Assembly (NCBI RefSeq): GCF_001632365.1
Contig: NW_024468522.1
Location: 626,558-690,557, forward strand
Source of the DNA: Laetiporus sulphureus 93-53
Taxonomy: Eukaryota > Basidiomycota > Agaricomycetes > Polyporales > Laetiporaceae
Length of the DNA stretch: 64,000 nt
Reading direction: 5' to 3'
Below are positions 23,270-34,306 of this stretch, one piece after another (within the stretch, counting starts at the first letter, position 1; each line of letters opens with the position of its first letter). The notes beneath the pieces were generated by a model that was not told where the DNA came from, did no database searches, and saw only the letters and a program-made list of their open reading frames with translations. Position numbers and translations under genes: made by a program.

Positions 23270-25103
23270 ATGTCTGACGCTGAAGGCGGCAAGAAGTCGG
23301 GCTACCGTCTGGAATACGCATCCAGTGGCAGGGCGAAGTGTACTGGTGCGTGTGGTCTCGTGGCTGCGAAGTTGAACTTTAGTCGTCGCTCATCGCGTTT
23401 TTCGCGTGTCTCGCGCGTCCATAGGTCCCAAACCATGCAAAGGTGCGCATATGAAGCGTTTTTCGAACTTTGTTACTGCTGATGAACCATTGCAGGCACT
23501 AAAATTGAGAAGGGCGAGCTTAGGATGGGATCTCTCGTTGATATCAGGGGCAATACATCCTTGTACGTCGTCCCATAACCCGTTCGAGTCTTATCATTCA
23601 TCTTCTAATGTTTTCAATATCGACTTCATTCAACCATGCTCATATACTTCCCCACATACGCGTAGCCAATGGCGCCACTGGGGCTGCGTGACGCCGAAAG
23701 TCATCAAGAACATGAAGAAGTCCTTCGAGGAGGCGGATGAGCTCGACGGCTTCGAAGAACTGCGTCCCGAAGACCAAGAGAAAGTTCGCAAAGCCTGGGA
23801 GGAAGAGAAGGTCGCGGATGAGGACATCCCAGAGTCTGCAAAGAAGTCCGGGGATGAAGAAGAAGAAGAGGAAGAAGAGGGCGAGGAGGGCGAGGAGAAG
23901 CCCAAGAAAAAGCCTGGCAGGCCGAAGAAGAAGGAGGCAAACGAAGGTAACGGTGAGCCGAAAAAAGGCGTCTTCAAGCTGGAGTACGCGTCCTCTGGAC
24001 GGTCGAAGTGCAAAGGTGGGTCTACCTATGGATCGTTCTGTAACATAGTCTTAACTCATGCAACTGCTCCTCGCTTCTGAACAGCCTGCAATGGTGAGTA
24101 TTGAATAGAATGTCATTGTATGTCCTTAAAAGCTGAGTATTTTCCAGAACAGATCGGTAAGGGTTTCTTCAGGCTGGGCCACGAGGGCGACTTTCGCGGC
24201 AATAAAATCTAGTCAGTCAACTGTTCACCCTCTTCAGCAACAGTAATCTTATTAATGTATCTTTGTCGTCACAGCACATGGCGCCATTGGGGCTGCCTCG
24301 ACGGCAAGGCGATCGCATCAATGAAGGCCTCTTATGGCGACGCGTCCGAGATTGGGGGCTTTGAGCAGCTGCAGCCCCACGAGCAGGAGAAGGTCAAGCG
24401 TTCCTGGGAGGCGGGTGCTGTGCCCGAGGAAGATAAGGGCGTCGGCGAGGCCGTCGATACAGGCAAGAAGGCCATTGCGAAGAGAGCGAAGAAAGAGAAT
24501 GGCGAGAAGCCCAAGCGTAAGCGGACGCGTGTGCGCAAGGCTAAGGTGTGTCCATCTACTTCATTCTGCTGTTGGTCTTTTCTTACGTTCCACTTCATAT
24601 GCAGAAGACTGAGGAGGAAGAAGAGGAGGAGGAGGAGGAGGAGGAGGAGGAGGAGGAAGAATTGGCAGAGGAAGAGGAAGAGAAGCCCAAACGCAAGCGC
24701 GGGCCTGCAAAGAAAAGTGCGGAGGAAAAGAAGGAGAAGGCAAAAGCCAAGGCCCCCGCGAAGAAGCGCGCATCGAAGAAGAGCGAGGACGAGCAGTCTG
24801 GCGAGGACTTTGGGTACGAGGTCGCCGCGGTGGGCAAGGAAGAGGAGGAAGAGGAAGAAGAGCCTGCTGTGAAGAAACGCAAGATCGGGGTAAGTCGAGC
24901 TCGTCTGTGCGCACGCTCAGGTCATTGAGTACTGAGGTGACATTGAACAGCGTGCTCCCGCATCAAAGGTAGCGTCGTCGTCCAAGCCCACATCGAAGGT
25001 GTCCGGTTCGGAGCCTGCCTCCAAAAAGGCCACAAAGCCTGCCTCCATGCGTGGACGCAAGAAGCAGGAGGACGTCGTTGAGGAGGTGGAAGAGGAGGCC
25101 TGA
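23270..25103 (+). CDS. Nuclear protein with two PARP-type zinc fingers and acidic/basic tails
   Basis: Two tandem PARP-type fingers are visible. Each opens with LEYASSGR(A/S)KC, continues with K-G-(E/F)-(L/F)-R-x-G, and closes with WRHWGC. Between and after them lie acidic runs (Glu-rich, 23860-23890 and 24605-24690) alternating with basic AT-hook-like segments such as KKKPGRPKKK and PKRKRGPAKK. No WGR or PARP catalytic domain follows; the stop is at 25101-25103. PARP fingers bind DNA ends, so a chromatin or DNA-damage role is likely but unproven. The first finger spans four exons, one only about 18 nt long (GTCCCAAACCATGCAAAG). Confidence 0.88.
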
Positions 25104-25671
25104 GTTCTCCTGCCCATTCCAGAAGTTGTTCATTTCCGTGCCATTCGACTCCCAGCCTATTTTTGCACCTTGAGAGGTAGGTAGTGTATACACGTTGAAT
25201 CTTTAATGCTTTCCTTGCCCAGCCCTCCTATGCTCTGTTCGATCCCATCCTCATGTCACTTCATCTCGTTTTCCTTGTCTGCTTCTGTACGAGTATGGAT
25301 TTTGTGATTCATGGCGCTATAACTACGTTTGACTGTGTTACAAGTGTACCGATACATGATACCCTCCACCGGGACCGTGTTCATGTGAACATGTTTGTGG
25401 GACGAACATTTGTCCAGTATCTACCACGCTGCGACGATGCCGAACCAACATGTCCCCGATCGAGTTGCAATTTCTCAAACGCTTACCATTCCCAAACGCC
25501 TCTGGCTTTGCTTAGCGAGAGTGACCACGGCGGCGCTTGCGGGGCTTTGGCTGGGTCCTGAATGAGTTGAGTCATCGTGGCCCAGCTCTTTGCGCCTATA
25601 GAACAAGCGACCGATGACATCAACGGCGAAATGTATATGAACATATATGAACGCGTAAATCCTCCGTCTGC
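25104..25671. other. Intergenic
   Basis: 3' flank of the PARP-finger gene and promoter of the reductase. No gene recognised. Confidence 0.45.
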
Positions 25672-26921
25672 ATGCAGACTTTCACCAGAACGACCACCAG
25701 ATTCTTGTCGACCACAACCAGGATGCCAATGATGAGAGCCGTCGTCTGCCCCCGCGCCCCCATCGCGCCCTCCGAGCTCGTGTATACCACGAACCACCCC
25801 GCGCCCCAGCCGAAACAGGGGCACGTCCTCATCCGCGTAAAGGCCTACGGCCTGAACCGCTCGGAGCTGTTCACGCGGCAGGGCCTCTCGCCCGGGATCC
25901 AGTTCCCGCGCGTGTTGGGCATCGAATGCGTCGGCGTCGTTAAGGATCCCGGCGGAGATTCGCAGTGGAAGGAGGGAGACACCGTTGCGGCGTGCATGGG
26001 CGGGATGGGCCGCCAGTTTGATGGTGAGTGTTCAGAGGAGCGGGCCCCTGTGCTTGGTCGTTGATCTTTGTACGGTATATAGGGGGGTACGCGGAATATG
26101 CGCTGGTGCCGCATACGTCTGTCTCGCCGCCCGTGAAGCTGCCGGCTAGCATGGCGTGGGCCGAGTTCGCGGCGATCCCGGAGACGTTCGCCACTGGTAC
26201 GCTGCTCACATCCAGTTTGTCATATACAATCGACTTACAGGCTCGCCGCACTTCGTCAGCTTGGGGCACGTTGAGCGAGTCGCTACACCTCCAGCCCAAC
26301 GACACGCTACTGATCCGCGGAGGAACCACCAGCGTTGGTCTCGCTTGCGCCGCACTCGCCAAGTCGTCGCTCTTCGGGTCAGACAACAAGCCCACGGTGA
26401 TCTCCACGACACGCGCGGAGCGCAAGGTGCCAGCGGTCAAGGCCGCCGGCGCAGACGTCGTCCTGCTTGATAAGGAGAACACAGTGAGTGTGAAGGTGAA
26501 ACAGGCGACCGCGGGCAAGGGCGCAACCAAGTGCATCGAGCTTGTCGGCGGAACGACGATCGTGGACTCGTGCCAGAGTCTGAGCGACAACGGCGTGCTA
26601 TCGTTTGTCGGTTGCGTGTCGGGAGAGTGGACAATTAAGAACTTCGACCCGATGCAGGCGTTGGCGCCGTGGAAGGCAAGTAGACGTCTTGCGGTGCATG
26701 AGCTTGTCGTTGACCTAGCTGGAATATAGCATATGACGATGTGCTCGTCGGGCTACCTGAACATCTCTAAAATTCCGCTGCAGTGGATGGTCGACGCTGT
26801 CGCCTCTGGCGAGCTGAAGCCAAGCCTGGACAAGGTATTCAAGATGGAGGAGACTGGCGTCGCGCACGCATACATGGAGGCAAACTCTGCCGCGGGGAAA
26901 GTCGTTTGTGTCGTGGATTAG
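25672..26921 (+). CDS. MDR-superfamily zinc-independent alcohol dehydrogenase/quinone oxidoreductase
   Basis: The N-terminus MQTFTRTTTRFLSTTTR is basic and hydroxylated, as in mitochondrial presequences; a second start at MPMMRAVV (about 25726) would give a cytosolic form. The GroES-like part shows RVKAYGLNRSEL and FPRVLGIECVGVV; the Rossmann part shows RGGTTSVGLA, in place of the usual GAaGgVG, then AGADVVLL. Introns fall after QFD, after ETFAT, and near the C-terminus. The last intron appears to begin with GC (AAG|GCAAGT at 26674) and end at ATAG, joining APWK to HMTMCSSGYLN. The enzyme class reduces quinones or enals with NADPH; substrate not readable. Confidence 0.88.
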
Positions 26922-27260
26922 ACGTGAGATCCGAGGAACCGTTGTTCGAAATCCTTGAAAACGACCGCACACTGTAGCAATTCGTCGAAGTGTACATTAT
27001 GTAACATCAGCATGCAATGAGAAGATGGTTCGTTTGGCTCTCACAGATACACACAGAGCGTTCGTGTCAGGAGAAAGCGATGGAATTGCTGAAAGCGTAG
27101 TGCGACATGCGAAGCGAATCGGATCGCGCCGGGAAACATCTCTGTGTACACCTACTGTACATACCGTAGTAGTACCAGGACGCGCCGCAGCACAGGTGAC
27201 GAGACGAGCGCACGATCGCGCGTGATGGAGAATGGGATACGATTGTCTCGAGTACACAGC
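26922..27260. other. Intergenic between convergent genes
   Basis: 3' flanks of the reductase and of eS26. Nothing else recognised. Confidence 0.45.
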
Positions 27261-27895
27261 CTATGCGCCCCGCGCAGCCGCTGCCTTGGCCTCCTCTGCC
27301 GCGACGACGGCAGGGTTGACCTTTTTGCCATCTTTCCATCGGACACGGGGTGGAGGAGCGCGGTTGCGACGGCCTTCGCGCGAGCGGACACGTACGACTT
27401 TTGCATAGTTTAGACTGAGACGAGAAAACTGGAACGGGTGGGACGTACCGTGCGAGTGAATGGCGCACGACACGCAGTATGCGATTTTCACGTAGAGCTT
27501 GGGAACGATGTACTCTGCACATCACGGTGACTAAAAGCACCCTTCTGACGGTAAAGACGGCGTACGCACCAGGGTACACTGACGCCTCGCCAATATCTCG
27601 CACAGCCGCGCTCTCGATCATGTTGCGCACGGTGAATCGCTTGATGGCCTTGTCCTTGCCCACGCATCGCGAGCAATTCGAGCAGCGCACAAAGTTGACA
27701 TGGCCGCGGCCCTTCTTGTTGCGGCCGTTGTTTCTTCTCTTCTTCGTCTGTGAGATACAGCAGGATCAGCCACCGTCATCCGAAGTCTAAGGCCGCCATC
27801 CATCTCGTTCCGCCGCGTTTTCGACCGTTCGGCCGTGCAAACCAAAGTAGAAATCCACAAATGTGATAAAAAGCGTGCTCACCATCTTGAGTCTG
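27261..27895 (-). CDS. RPS26: 40S ribosomal protein eS26
   Basis: Four exons. Exon 1 holds only the ATG (27895-27893), directly followed by GTGAGC. Exon 2 begins at 27747 with [17 protein letters not shown], then [17 protein letters not shown] and the family signature. Exon 3 gives [22 protein letters not shown] and exon 4 [16 protein letters not shown] to the TAG at 27261. The two CxxC pairs bind zinc as in all eS26 proteins. The start is fixed by the conserved MTKKRRN beginning, which is only obtained by splicing the lone ATG codon to exon 2. Confidence 0.95.
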
Positions 27896-28235
27896 TGGCT
27901 TGACGGGACGGTGACGATCAGCGACGACGATGCTGCCTGGCGGGGTACCCAAATGCGGCCTATGCCCGGATTGACCTGCCCTAAGCCGCACATCATGTGA
28001 CCTTCAGCGTGGTGGCCACATGGAGGGCGGCTACGTCGACGGAGACAATAAGCTCGCCTCGTTGTTCTATGGAGATTGTGAGGTACCCGTTTCATCCATT
28101 TGTTATAAAAATGCAGGCGGCTTTAGCGGTCGATTTCCTTCTCTCCCCTCTGCATAGACAGTCAACACGGCCTGGTGCTCGTCGACGACTGGTGCTGCAC
28201 GCACATTCACGCTCGTTTACCCCAACGTCCTGACG
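27896..28235. other. Divergent promoter of RPS26 and the Ser/Thr-rich protein gene
   Basis: 340 bases between two divergent start codons. No further feature recognised. Confidence 0.45.
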
Positions 28236-29143
28236 ATGCTGCGCTTGCTCTCCATCTTCGCGGCGATTACTGCCTGGATAGTGGCGTGCGGCGCTCGAGT
28301 TATCTCTTTGGACTCTGCTACCCTCTTGCAGAATGGATTGGAAGCACAGGATCTGAATGCAGCATTTGCGAATTTGAGCGCGAGTGATTCATGTATCTGT
28401 GAGTAATATCGGTTTTGGATATCATTTTTTTGGTGGTCTGAAAATGATGATACCAGCCGGAACGACGGCGTGCATCTCTGGGGCGATCGCGTTTTGTGTG
28501 GAAGAGTCGTGGTTTGCAGAAGAATGCGCGGACTCGTTGCAATGTTTCGCTTTGCCCGCCCTGCGACGGAATGGCGCTGTGAGTACTAAGAATGCACGCT
28601 TTCACATCGAATGGCTATAACGTTGATCTTCTCTATCAGTTCCTTTCTTGCACCACAGAGGCCATTGCCTCCTCCATCATCAACATGACCGGTGCAAATG
28701 GTGACGTCGCTTCCAATAGCACTAGCACCCACACCAGCAGCACGAACGCTGCATCAAGCACAGCTTCCTCGTCTGTCCTGGCTAGCTCTTCTACCTCCGC
28801 CTCAGGAGTGACCGTATTCTCCTCATCATCTGCAACATCCAACACACAGCCAGCGTCGACGCTCACTTCATCCGCCGCGTCCGCCGCATCGATCACCACT
28901 ATCCCCGCACAGACGTTCACGCTCAACTCCTCTCAAATTTCGAGCCTGCTTTCGAGCTTTGCTGCGGGCCAGTCAGCGTTCGCCACCGCGAATACGATAC
29001 CATCTTCGCCCACGACTACGCCCGCCAGCAATTTGGCATCCGTGTCAAGATCTGTGGCGGGGTTCGGCGTAGGCGGCAGTTCGTCCGCCATTGGTGGTGC
29101 CTCTGTGCCGCTTGCGACTACTACTACGATGTGTCACTCATGA
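28236..29143 (+). CDS. Secreted Ser/Thr-rich protein with N-terminal Cys domain
   Basis: Three exons. Residues 1-20 (MLRLLSIFAAITAWIVACGA) form a signal peptide. A small domain with seven or eight Cys follows (DSCI, TTACISG, AFCVEESWFAEEC, LQCFA, LSCTTEA). The C-terminal 150 residues are a Ser/Thr/Ala mucin-like region with many potential O-glycosylation sites, ending in TTTTTMCHS. The build suggests a cell-wall or surface protein. It has no strong GPI hydrophobic tail, so wall anchoring is uncertain. No enzyme domain is seen. Confidence 0.75.
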
Positions 29144-29497
29144 CCTTGATCATGTGTATTAACGGACATGCTCATCTTGTGGCAAGGAGTTGTTCTGAAA
29201 CTAATGCAGAAGGACGATGCTGGTCACGTCCGTAGCCTTTGTTACCATGCTAAAGATGGTCAATAGTCAATTAACGATGTTGCTCGTGAAGCTTTCGCAG
29301 ATGGGGCACTGTAGTATGTAGTGGAATCAAAATTGTAGCTTATGTATATCAGCCATAGTGTTCAAGCATTTTTGGGCAGCAAGAGGAATTTCGAGTAACA
29401 TTACACCTAGTATACATCTTTGAGCGGTTGCCGCTGCCTTCCCATCGAGACGATGAGACTACCGCTGCATCATTGAAAACATATCACAGCCGTCTCT
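29144..29497. other. Intergenic between convergent genes
   Basis: 3' flanks only; nothing recognised. Confidence 0.45.
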
Positions 29498-31005
29498 TCA
29501 CTTGCTCAGCGCATCTTCCAACATGTTCAAGATTCTGGTCGCACATCCCCACGAGAACACAAAGCCGCTGCCATCATGCCTACAGCTCAAATATTAGCCT
29601 TCTTCACACCGGCATTGCGAGTCGGAGACGCACCCATAGTTGTACACCACTGGGATTTTCCGCCCGTGATCCTTGTCGTCGACCCACTCCATGTCCAGCC
29701 TGATACCGCCCTTTCTCGCGGGCCGAAGGCCAACACCGACCTCGACGATGAGAGGGCGGAGATCGTCGACCGTCGCCTTGCGCTCGCGGGCGATCTCAGG
29801 GGGAGCGAGCTCGGGCATCAGGCCGAGGCAGCGCTGAAGGATGTCCTCGGTTGTCTTCGGACGAGGTACGGGATACCTGCCATCACATGCGGGTGTCAAT
29901 AGAGATGCAACAAAAAGTACATATGTACAAACGTACCAGTCATTTTGATCCTTCGTGCTGCCCAAGGCCACCTGAGGAAGTCTTCAGATCCTTCTGCGGA
30001 TCGGTCAAGATGATGAAACACGCACCGTTCCCTTCCTATGCGGGATCACATACGTGATCATCGTGCCACTCGCATCGGTCACCCGCTTGCCCTCCGAGAC
30101 CCACGGCGCGCGCAGCGTGACGACCTGGCCACGGCTCGGGATAACTTCCGTATCCTCCACGCCGCCGAGCGTGCGCGCGCCGATGCCTGAGCACACCACC
30201 AGCGCGTCGATCGGCGCGGGCGATGCGTGCCCGCGAGCGAATACGTCTGGCCCGCCCTCAATCACCTGGCTGATGTGCAGTACGGTGCCACGAACGATGA
30301 CTCCGCCGCGAGCGAGGAAGCGCGCGAGGAGGTAATTGAGGTAGAGCGGCGGGTCGACCGTGTAGGTGCTGTACGTATAGCCGGACTTGGTGGGGGGGAC
30401 GAGGGAGTTGATCGGAAGGGGCTGGAACTGTGGCGAAGTTAATAAGAATGATGGTGATGTATACGATCTTTGGACAACAGGACTTACGTCGGGCATCCAG
30501 CTTGCATCGATGTCCGTCTTCTCGTAGTAGTACTCTCTCGTCTTAATGCGGCGGAAGCACCCCTCGGCCTCGCTGCCTGGCTCAGAGAGGTCCCACATCA
30601 CCTTGAACGTGTCGCGTTGAATCTCTGGTGTTTTGCATGTTAATTGAGTTCAATCTATTAGGAAATGCACGCACGTCGCTCCGGCTCGCGAGTGCCTTTG
30701 TATATGGCGTGCCATGCGCCCTGGCATGACGAGCCTCAACATCAGTAGGCCGCAAATGCGAAGATACACTCTTACTGCCCAATGGCTTGCATACTTTGCA
30801 TTGTTGGGATCGCTAGGGAACGTATCCGCGATGATGGTCACGTCATAACCGCCCTTCTCCTGTATCGTCAATGCAACAGTCAGTCCTACCACTCCTAAAT
30901 CGCATCAACGGAGATCAGGGTCGCTGTAGATCTTGCAGATCGAAGCCAGATCTTACCTGCACCCAGGACGACTACTTTCTTTGCGTTAGTGTGTTGCAGC
31001 GACAT
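29498..31005 (-). CDS. D-amino-acid oxidase (FAD), paralogue 1
   Basis: Begins MSLQHTNAKKVVVLGAG with the FAD-binding GAGVVG motif split by the first intron. It then reads TIQEKGGYDVTIIADTFP, KYASHWAGAWH, TFKVMWDLS, EYYYEKTDI, YLNYLLARFLARGG, GIGARTLGGVED, RGQVVTLRAPW, TYVIPHR, VILGGTKDQNDW, the substrate-binding GVGLRPARKGGIRL and a final exon YGHDGSGFVFSWG ending ALSK at 29498. DAOs oxidise D-amino acids to 2-oxo acids, ammonia and H2O2, usually in peroxisomes, but the C-terminus is not a canonical SKL-type signal. The last exon is somewhat diverged from the paralogues (SWGCATRIL versus SWGSAxxAL). Single gene, separated by about 9 kb from the tandem pair. Confidence 0.93.
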
Positions 31006-32371
31006 GTTGTGAGGCCTTCGAACTAGTCAAGTCAAAACGTCTGCGACTGTGGTCTTGATCCACCTCCAGAACCTCTGGCCACCAGTGGCAATAAATACAT
31101 GTTCGAGCGTCAAGGACGTCACTGCAATGACAACATCTGGTGTTCACATGAACGACGGGATCAGCCTAAGACGCTAACACCGTCGGCCGAAGTGATGCTA
31201 CCCGAATGCATTGGTCCAGTCATGAACCAGAAGCAGTGGAACACTTACTTACACGGTGTACAACGGTGCGCACCTCAATCCTACTTCCTGACACGAGTAT
31301 ATGCCTCAACATCATCGGCCGAAGCGATGCTATTCATCCGATACTTTCGAGTCAGAAGAGTCCAGTCACGAACCAGAAGCATTGCCTGATGAGCGAACAC
31401 TTACTAAACTGTGTACAAGGATGCTCAATTCAGTCCTACTTCCTAGCACGAGTGCATGCCTCAAAAAAACCAATGCCCATGCAAAGCGTTCTGAATTCCC
31501 TGGGCAGCAAAATGCCGCTGAGTCGTGCGTGCTGCTCATGGCTGTCTCTGCATCGTTCAAGCAAAACAGCAGCTTTGTGAGGTTGTAGAGGGGACACCAT
31601 ACCACAAAGTCGTCGGACAGTCGCATAACCAGAGTTCGCATACGAATCATGTCAAGCACACAGGAGGTCCGTGAGTGTAATTAATACCGCGATACCAGGG
31701 ATATATTTTCCGAAGCAGGATCCGTACAGGAAACGAAAGAAATGTAGCTCTCACTACTATCTAGAAGTCCATCATCGCAGATTTGCTAGAGCTGCTAGCG
31801 AAAGAGGAGCCCGTCTTCCTCTCCGCCAGTCAATAAATGCCCCCTTCCCAGTGAGATAGACATGGAAAGGAGTGATAAGGTGTTGGCGGTGGAAGGAGAA
31901 AAAAAAGTTGTGGCTGGGAACTACTGACGTTGTTGGATCTCCGACGCACTCCGACGGTCTCCATCACAGATAATTTAGGCGGCGACGGCGGCAAGCACCG
32001 AAATGGCCAAATGTGGAAACCGAACCTCCAGTCCGGCGTGACATTAGCGCTTAGCCTCTGCCACAGCTCTGACTCTCCCATCTGCCCCGCCTTGCTCTTC
32101 GAAGACTGTCACAGCATGCAAGGGTGAGGTCTGCGTTGGTATTCGAAACCTCATGAAATGTATCTTGTACTCATATAGCGAGACTCCGAGGATCTGACCC
32201 GTGACAATTGCGTTACGTTTCCCTTTCTGAGCTCGTTTCCGGCGCCGGATACGGACGAAACTGACTCGTCATTCATCCGAGGCGCATTACCGCAGTCGAC
32301 TCCGCATGTGATCATAATTAATTCTGCGCTCACCAACTGGAGGCTCTTTCCCATTTCTACTGCTTACTCTC
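31006..32371. other. Intergenic, 1.4 kb
   Basis: Divergent promoters of the DAO gene and the Ysc84 gene. Holds the degenerate tandem repeat listed separately; otherwise nothing supported. Confidence 0.45.
31181..31472. repeat. Degenerate tandem duplication, two units of about 130-160 bp
   Basis: Unit 1 (31181-31310) and unit 2 (31313-31472) share in order TCGGCCGAAG-GATGCT, GTCCAGTCA-GAACCAGAAGCA, GAACACTTACT, TGTACAA, TCAATCCTACTTCCT or TCAGTCCTACTTCCT, and ACACGAGT or GCACGAGT followed by ATGCCTCA. Offsets change from 132 to 155 bases along the unit, so unit 2 carries insertions. It lies 180 bases upstream of the DAO start. Confidence 0.7.
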
Positions 32372-34306
32372 ATGAAGATTAACACGCCTCTACCTCAACC
32401 GCTGCCGAAGGAATGTCTGAAGGCTGCCAAAACCTGTGTGTATCGAGGTTCCTGCTTCATAACACCCCTTTAACTCGATTCTCTTCAGTCAAATCCTTCG
32501 TGGATAGCGGAAATAACGGTCTCGATGGGGTGCGTCGTATTCGCCTTTTTGTTATCCAATCGTGGCTCACAAACTCGTAGGTCATTCCCAGAAGTGTACT
32601 GTACAATGCAAAGGGCCTTGCGATCTTCACCGTTTTCAAGGCGGGTTTCTTATTTTCGGCTCGGGCGGGTGCGGGAATCGTTATTGCCAAGCTGGACGAT
32701 GGCAGTGAGTATGGCTAGTGCTGCGACCCGGAGGATACCACTAACTACTGCGCAGCGTGGTCTGCACCGAGTGCAATTGGTACCGCAGGGGTTGGTGTAG
32801 GAGGTCAGGCAGGCGCGGAGATGACAGACTTCCTAGTCGTCTTAAACTCTCGGTCGGTGTGTACATTGTTCTTTCCGAATAATTTCCGGGCGATGCTAAC
32901 TACTCCATAGGCTGTGGTGAGTAGACTTATGCAGACATGGCCGGTCCAGCAATAGCAATGCTAACTCGACTTAAAGCGGTCGTTCATGTCCGCAGGGTCA
33001 CTCACGCTCGGCGGCAATATGAGCATCGCTGTCGGACCACTTGGGAGGAACGGGGAGGCACTTGGTTCCCTTAACACCAGTGGGAAGGTCGCTGCCATGT
33101 ATGTGCTTATCTTCGCTCCGTCGGACCGATTCCTAAAGCCCTCTGCAGGTACAGCTATTCCAAGACAAGGGGTCTCTTCGGTGGCGTCTCCATCGAAGGT
33201 TCGGTCATCGTCGAGCGTCAAGATGCGAACGCTCAGGCATACGGCTATGACGTTTCCGTAAAGGCCCTTCTCAGCGGTGCGATTCCACCTCCGGAATGGG
33301 CGCAGCCACTAATCAGGACACTCGAGTCCTGCACGGGCTTGCCGAGCAACCGGCCGTGGGTACAAGAGTTCCGCGCTCAGCATGACGACTACGCCTTTGA
33401 CAGCGTCGAGAGTCCGCGGCAGGCGAACGGGCAGACGGATTTGTATAGCGCAGACGCGCTGTACACGGGAGGGGGGAGCTCACGGCCGCCGATGAGGAAG
33501 AGCAAGTCGCGCAATAGCAGCTTTGGCTTCACGCCCGCGAGCTGGGGCAAACGTAAAGGGTCAGGGTCATACTTTGCGGACGAGTTCCACGACCCGGGCC
33601 GCGCGCCGATGCCGTCCGACATCAGCGATGGGCCGTACTCATCGTCGTCACGCTCTACTCCCACAGGGCGCGCATGGGAGGACACGCCCTCGCCCCGATT
33701 CACTCGTGCGCTCAACCCCACGACGGGGTACTTTGACACGAAATTTGATAGCGACTTTGCGACGGACGAGCAGCTGCGGCGACATCCGCCACTAAGTATG
33801 AACAGGAGGAGGACGGGCGACTACGACGATTCCAGGGTCGGCTCCCCGTACAGCTCAGCGCAGCACACGATGACTGGGTCAGATGTGACGAGCAATCGCA
33901 GGGCGTACAGCGCGTATGCGCCACCTGCGGACGAGGACCCGTTCCAGACGCATAACGATGTCGAGGACTTTGACTATGGCGGCTCGGCGAGGACGCATCG
34001 GATGAGCGTGTACAATCCGCCGCCGAAGATGACACCGAAGCTTGGGTTGACGAAGCCGCTCAATCCTTCTGAAGGCGTCGCACGTGCGATAGCGTTGTTC
34101 AACTTTGACGCCGTGCAGGTAACTGTTGTTGGCTTTCTCTTGGTTGTTGTGCTGAGATGCCATTCACCTAGTCTGGCGACCTGTCATTCAAGAAGGGCCA
34201 GGTCATTACCGTCACGAAGAGGAGCGACGATACGAATACTTGGTGGACTGGCAAACTCGACGGACGGGAAGGCATGTTCCCTGCTAATTTCGTGGAAGTC
34301 GTGTGA
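32372..34306 (+). CDS. Ysc84/Lsb3-like protein: SYLF lipid-binding domain plus SH3
   Basis: Starts MKINTPLPQPLPKEC, then the SYLF domain: SFVDSGNNGLDG, NAKGLAIFTVFKAGFLFSARAG, APSAIGTAGVGVGGQAGAE, SAVRSFMSAGSLTLGGN, SYSKTRGLFGGVS and VERQDANAQAYGY. A roughly 230-residue disordered, Ser/Pro/Arg-rich linker follows. The C-terminal SH3 reads ARAIALFNFDA, then SFKKGQVITVTKR, TWWTGKL and GMFPANFVEVV to the stop at 34306. Members bind phosphoinositides and Las17/WASP at cortical actin patches during endocytosis. The A-V pair after NSRS is supplied by a 6-nt exon (GCTGTG) between ATAG and GTGAGT. The domain order matches yeast Ysc84. Confidence 0.93.

Noticed and set aside
23630..24914. Long antisense Ser- or Pro-rich frames opposite the PARP-finger gene
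   Set aside because: Mirror images of Glu/Lys-rich codons, not independent genes.
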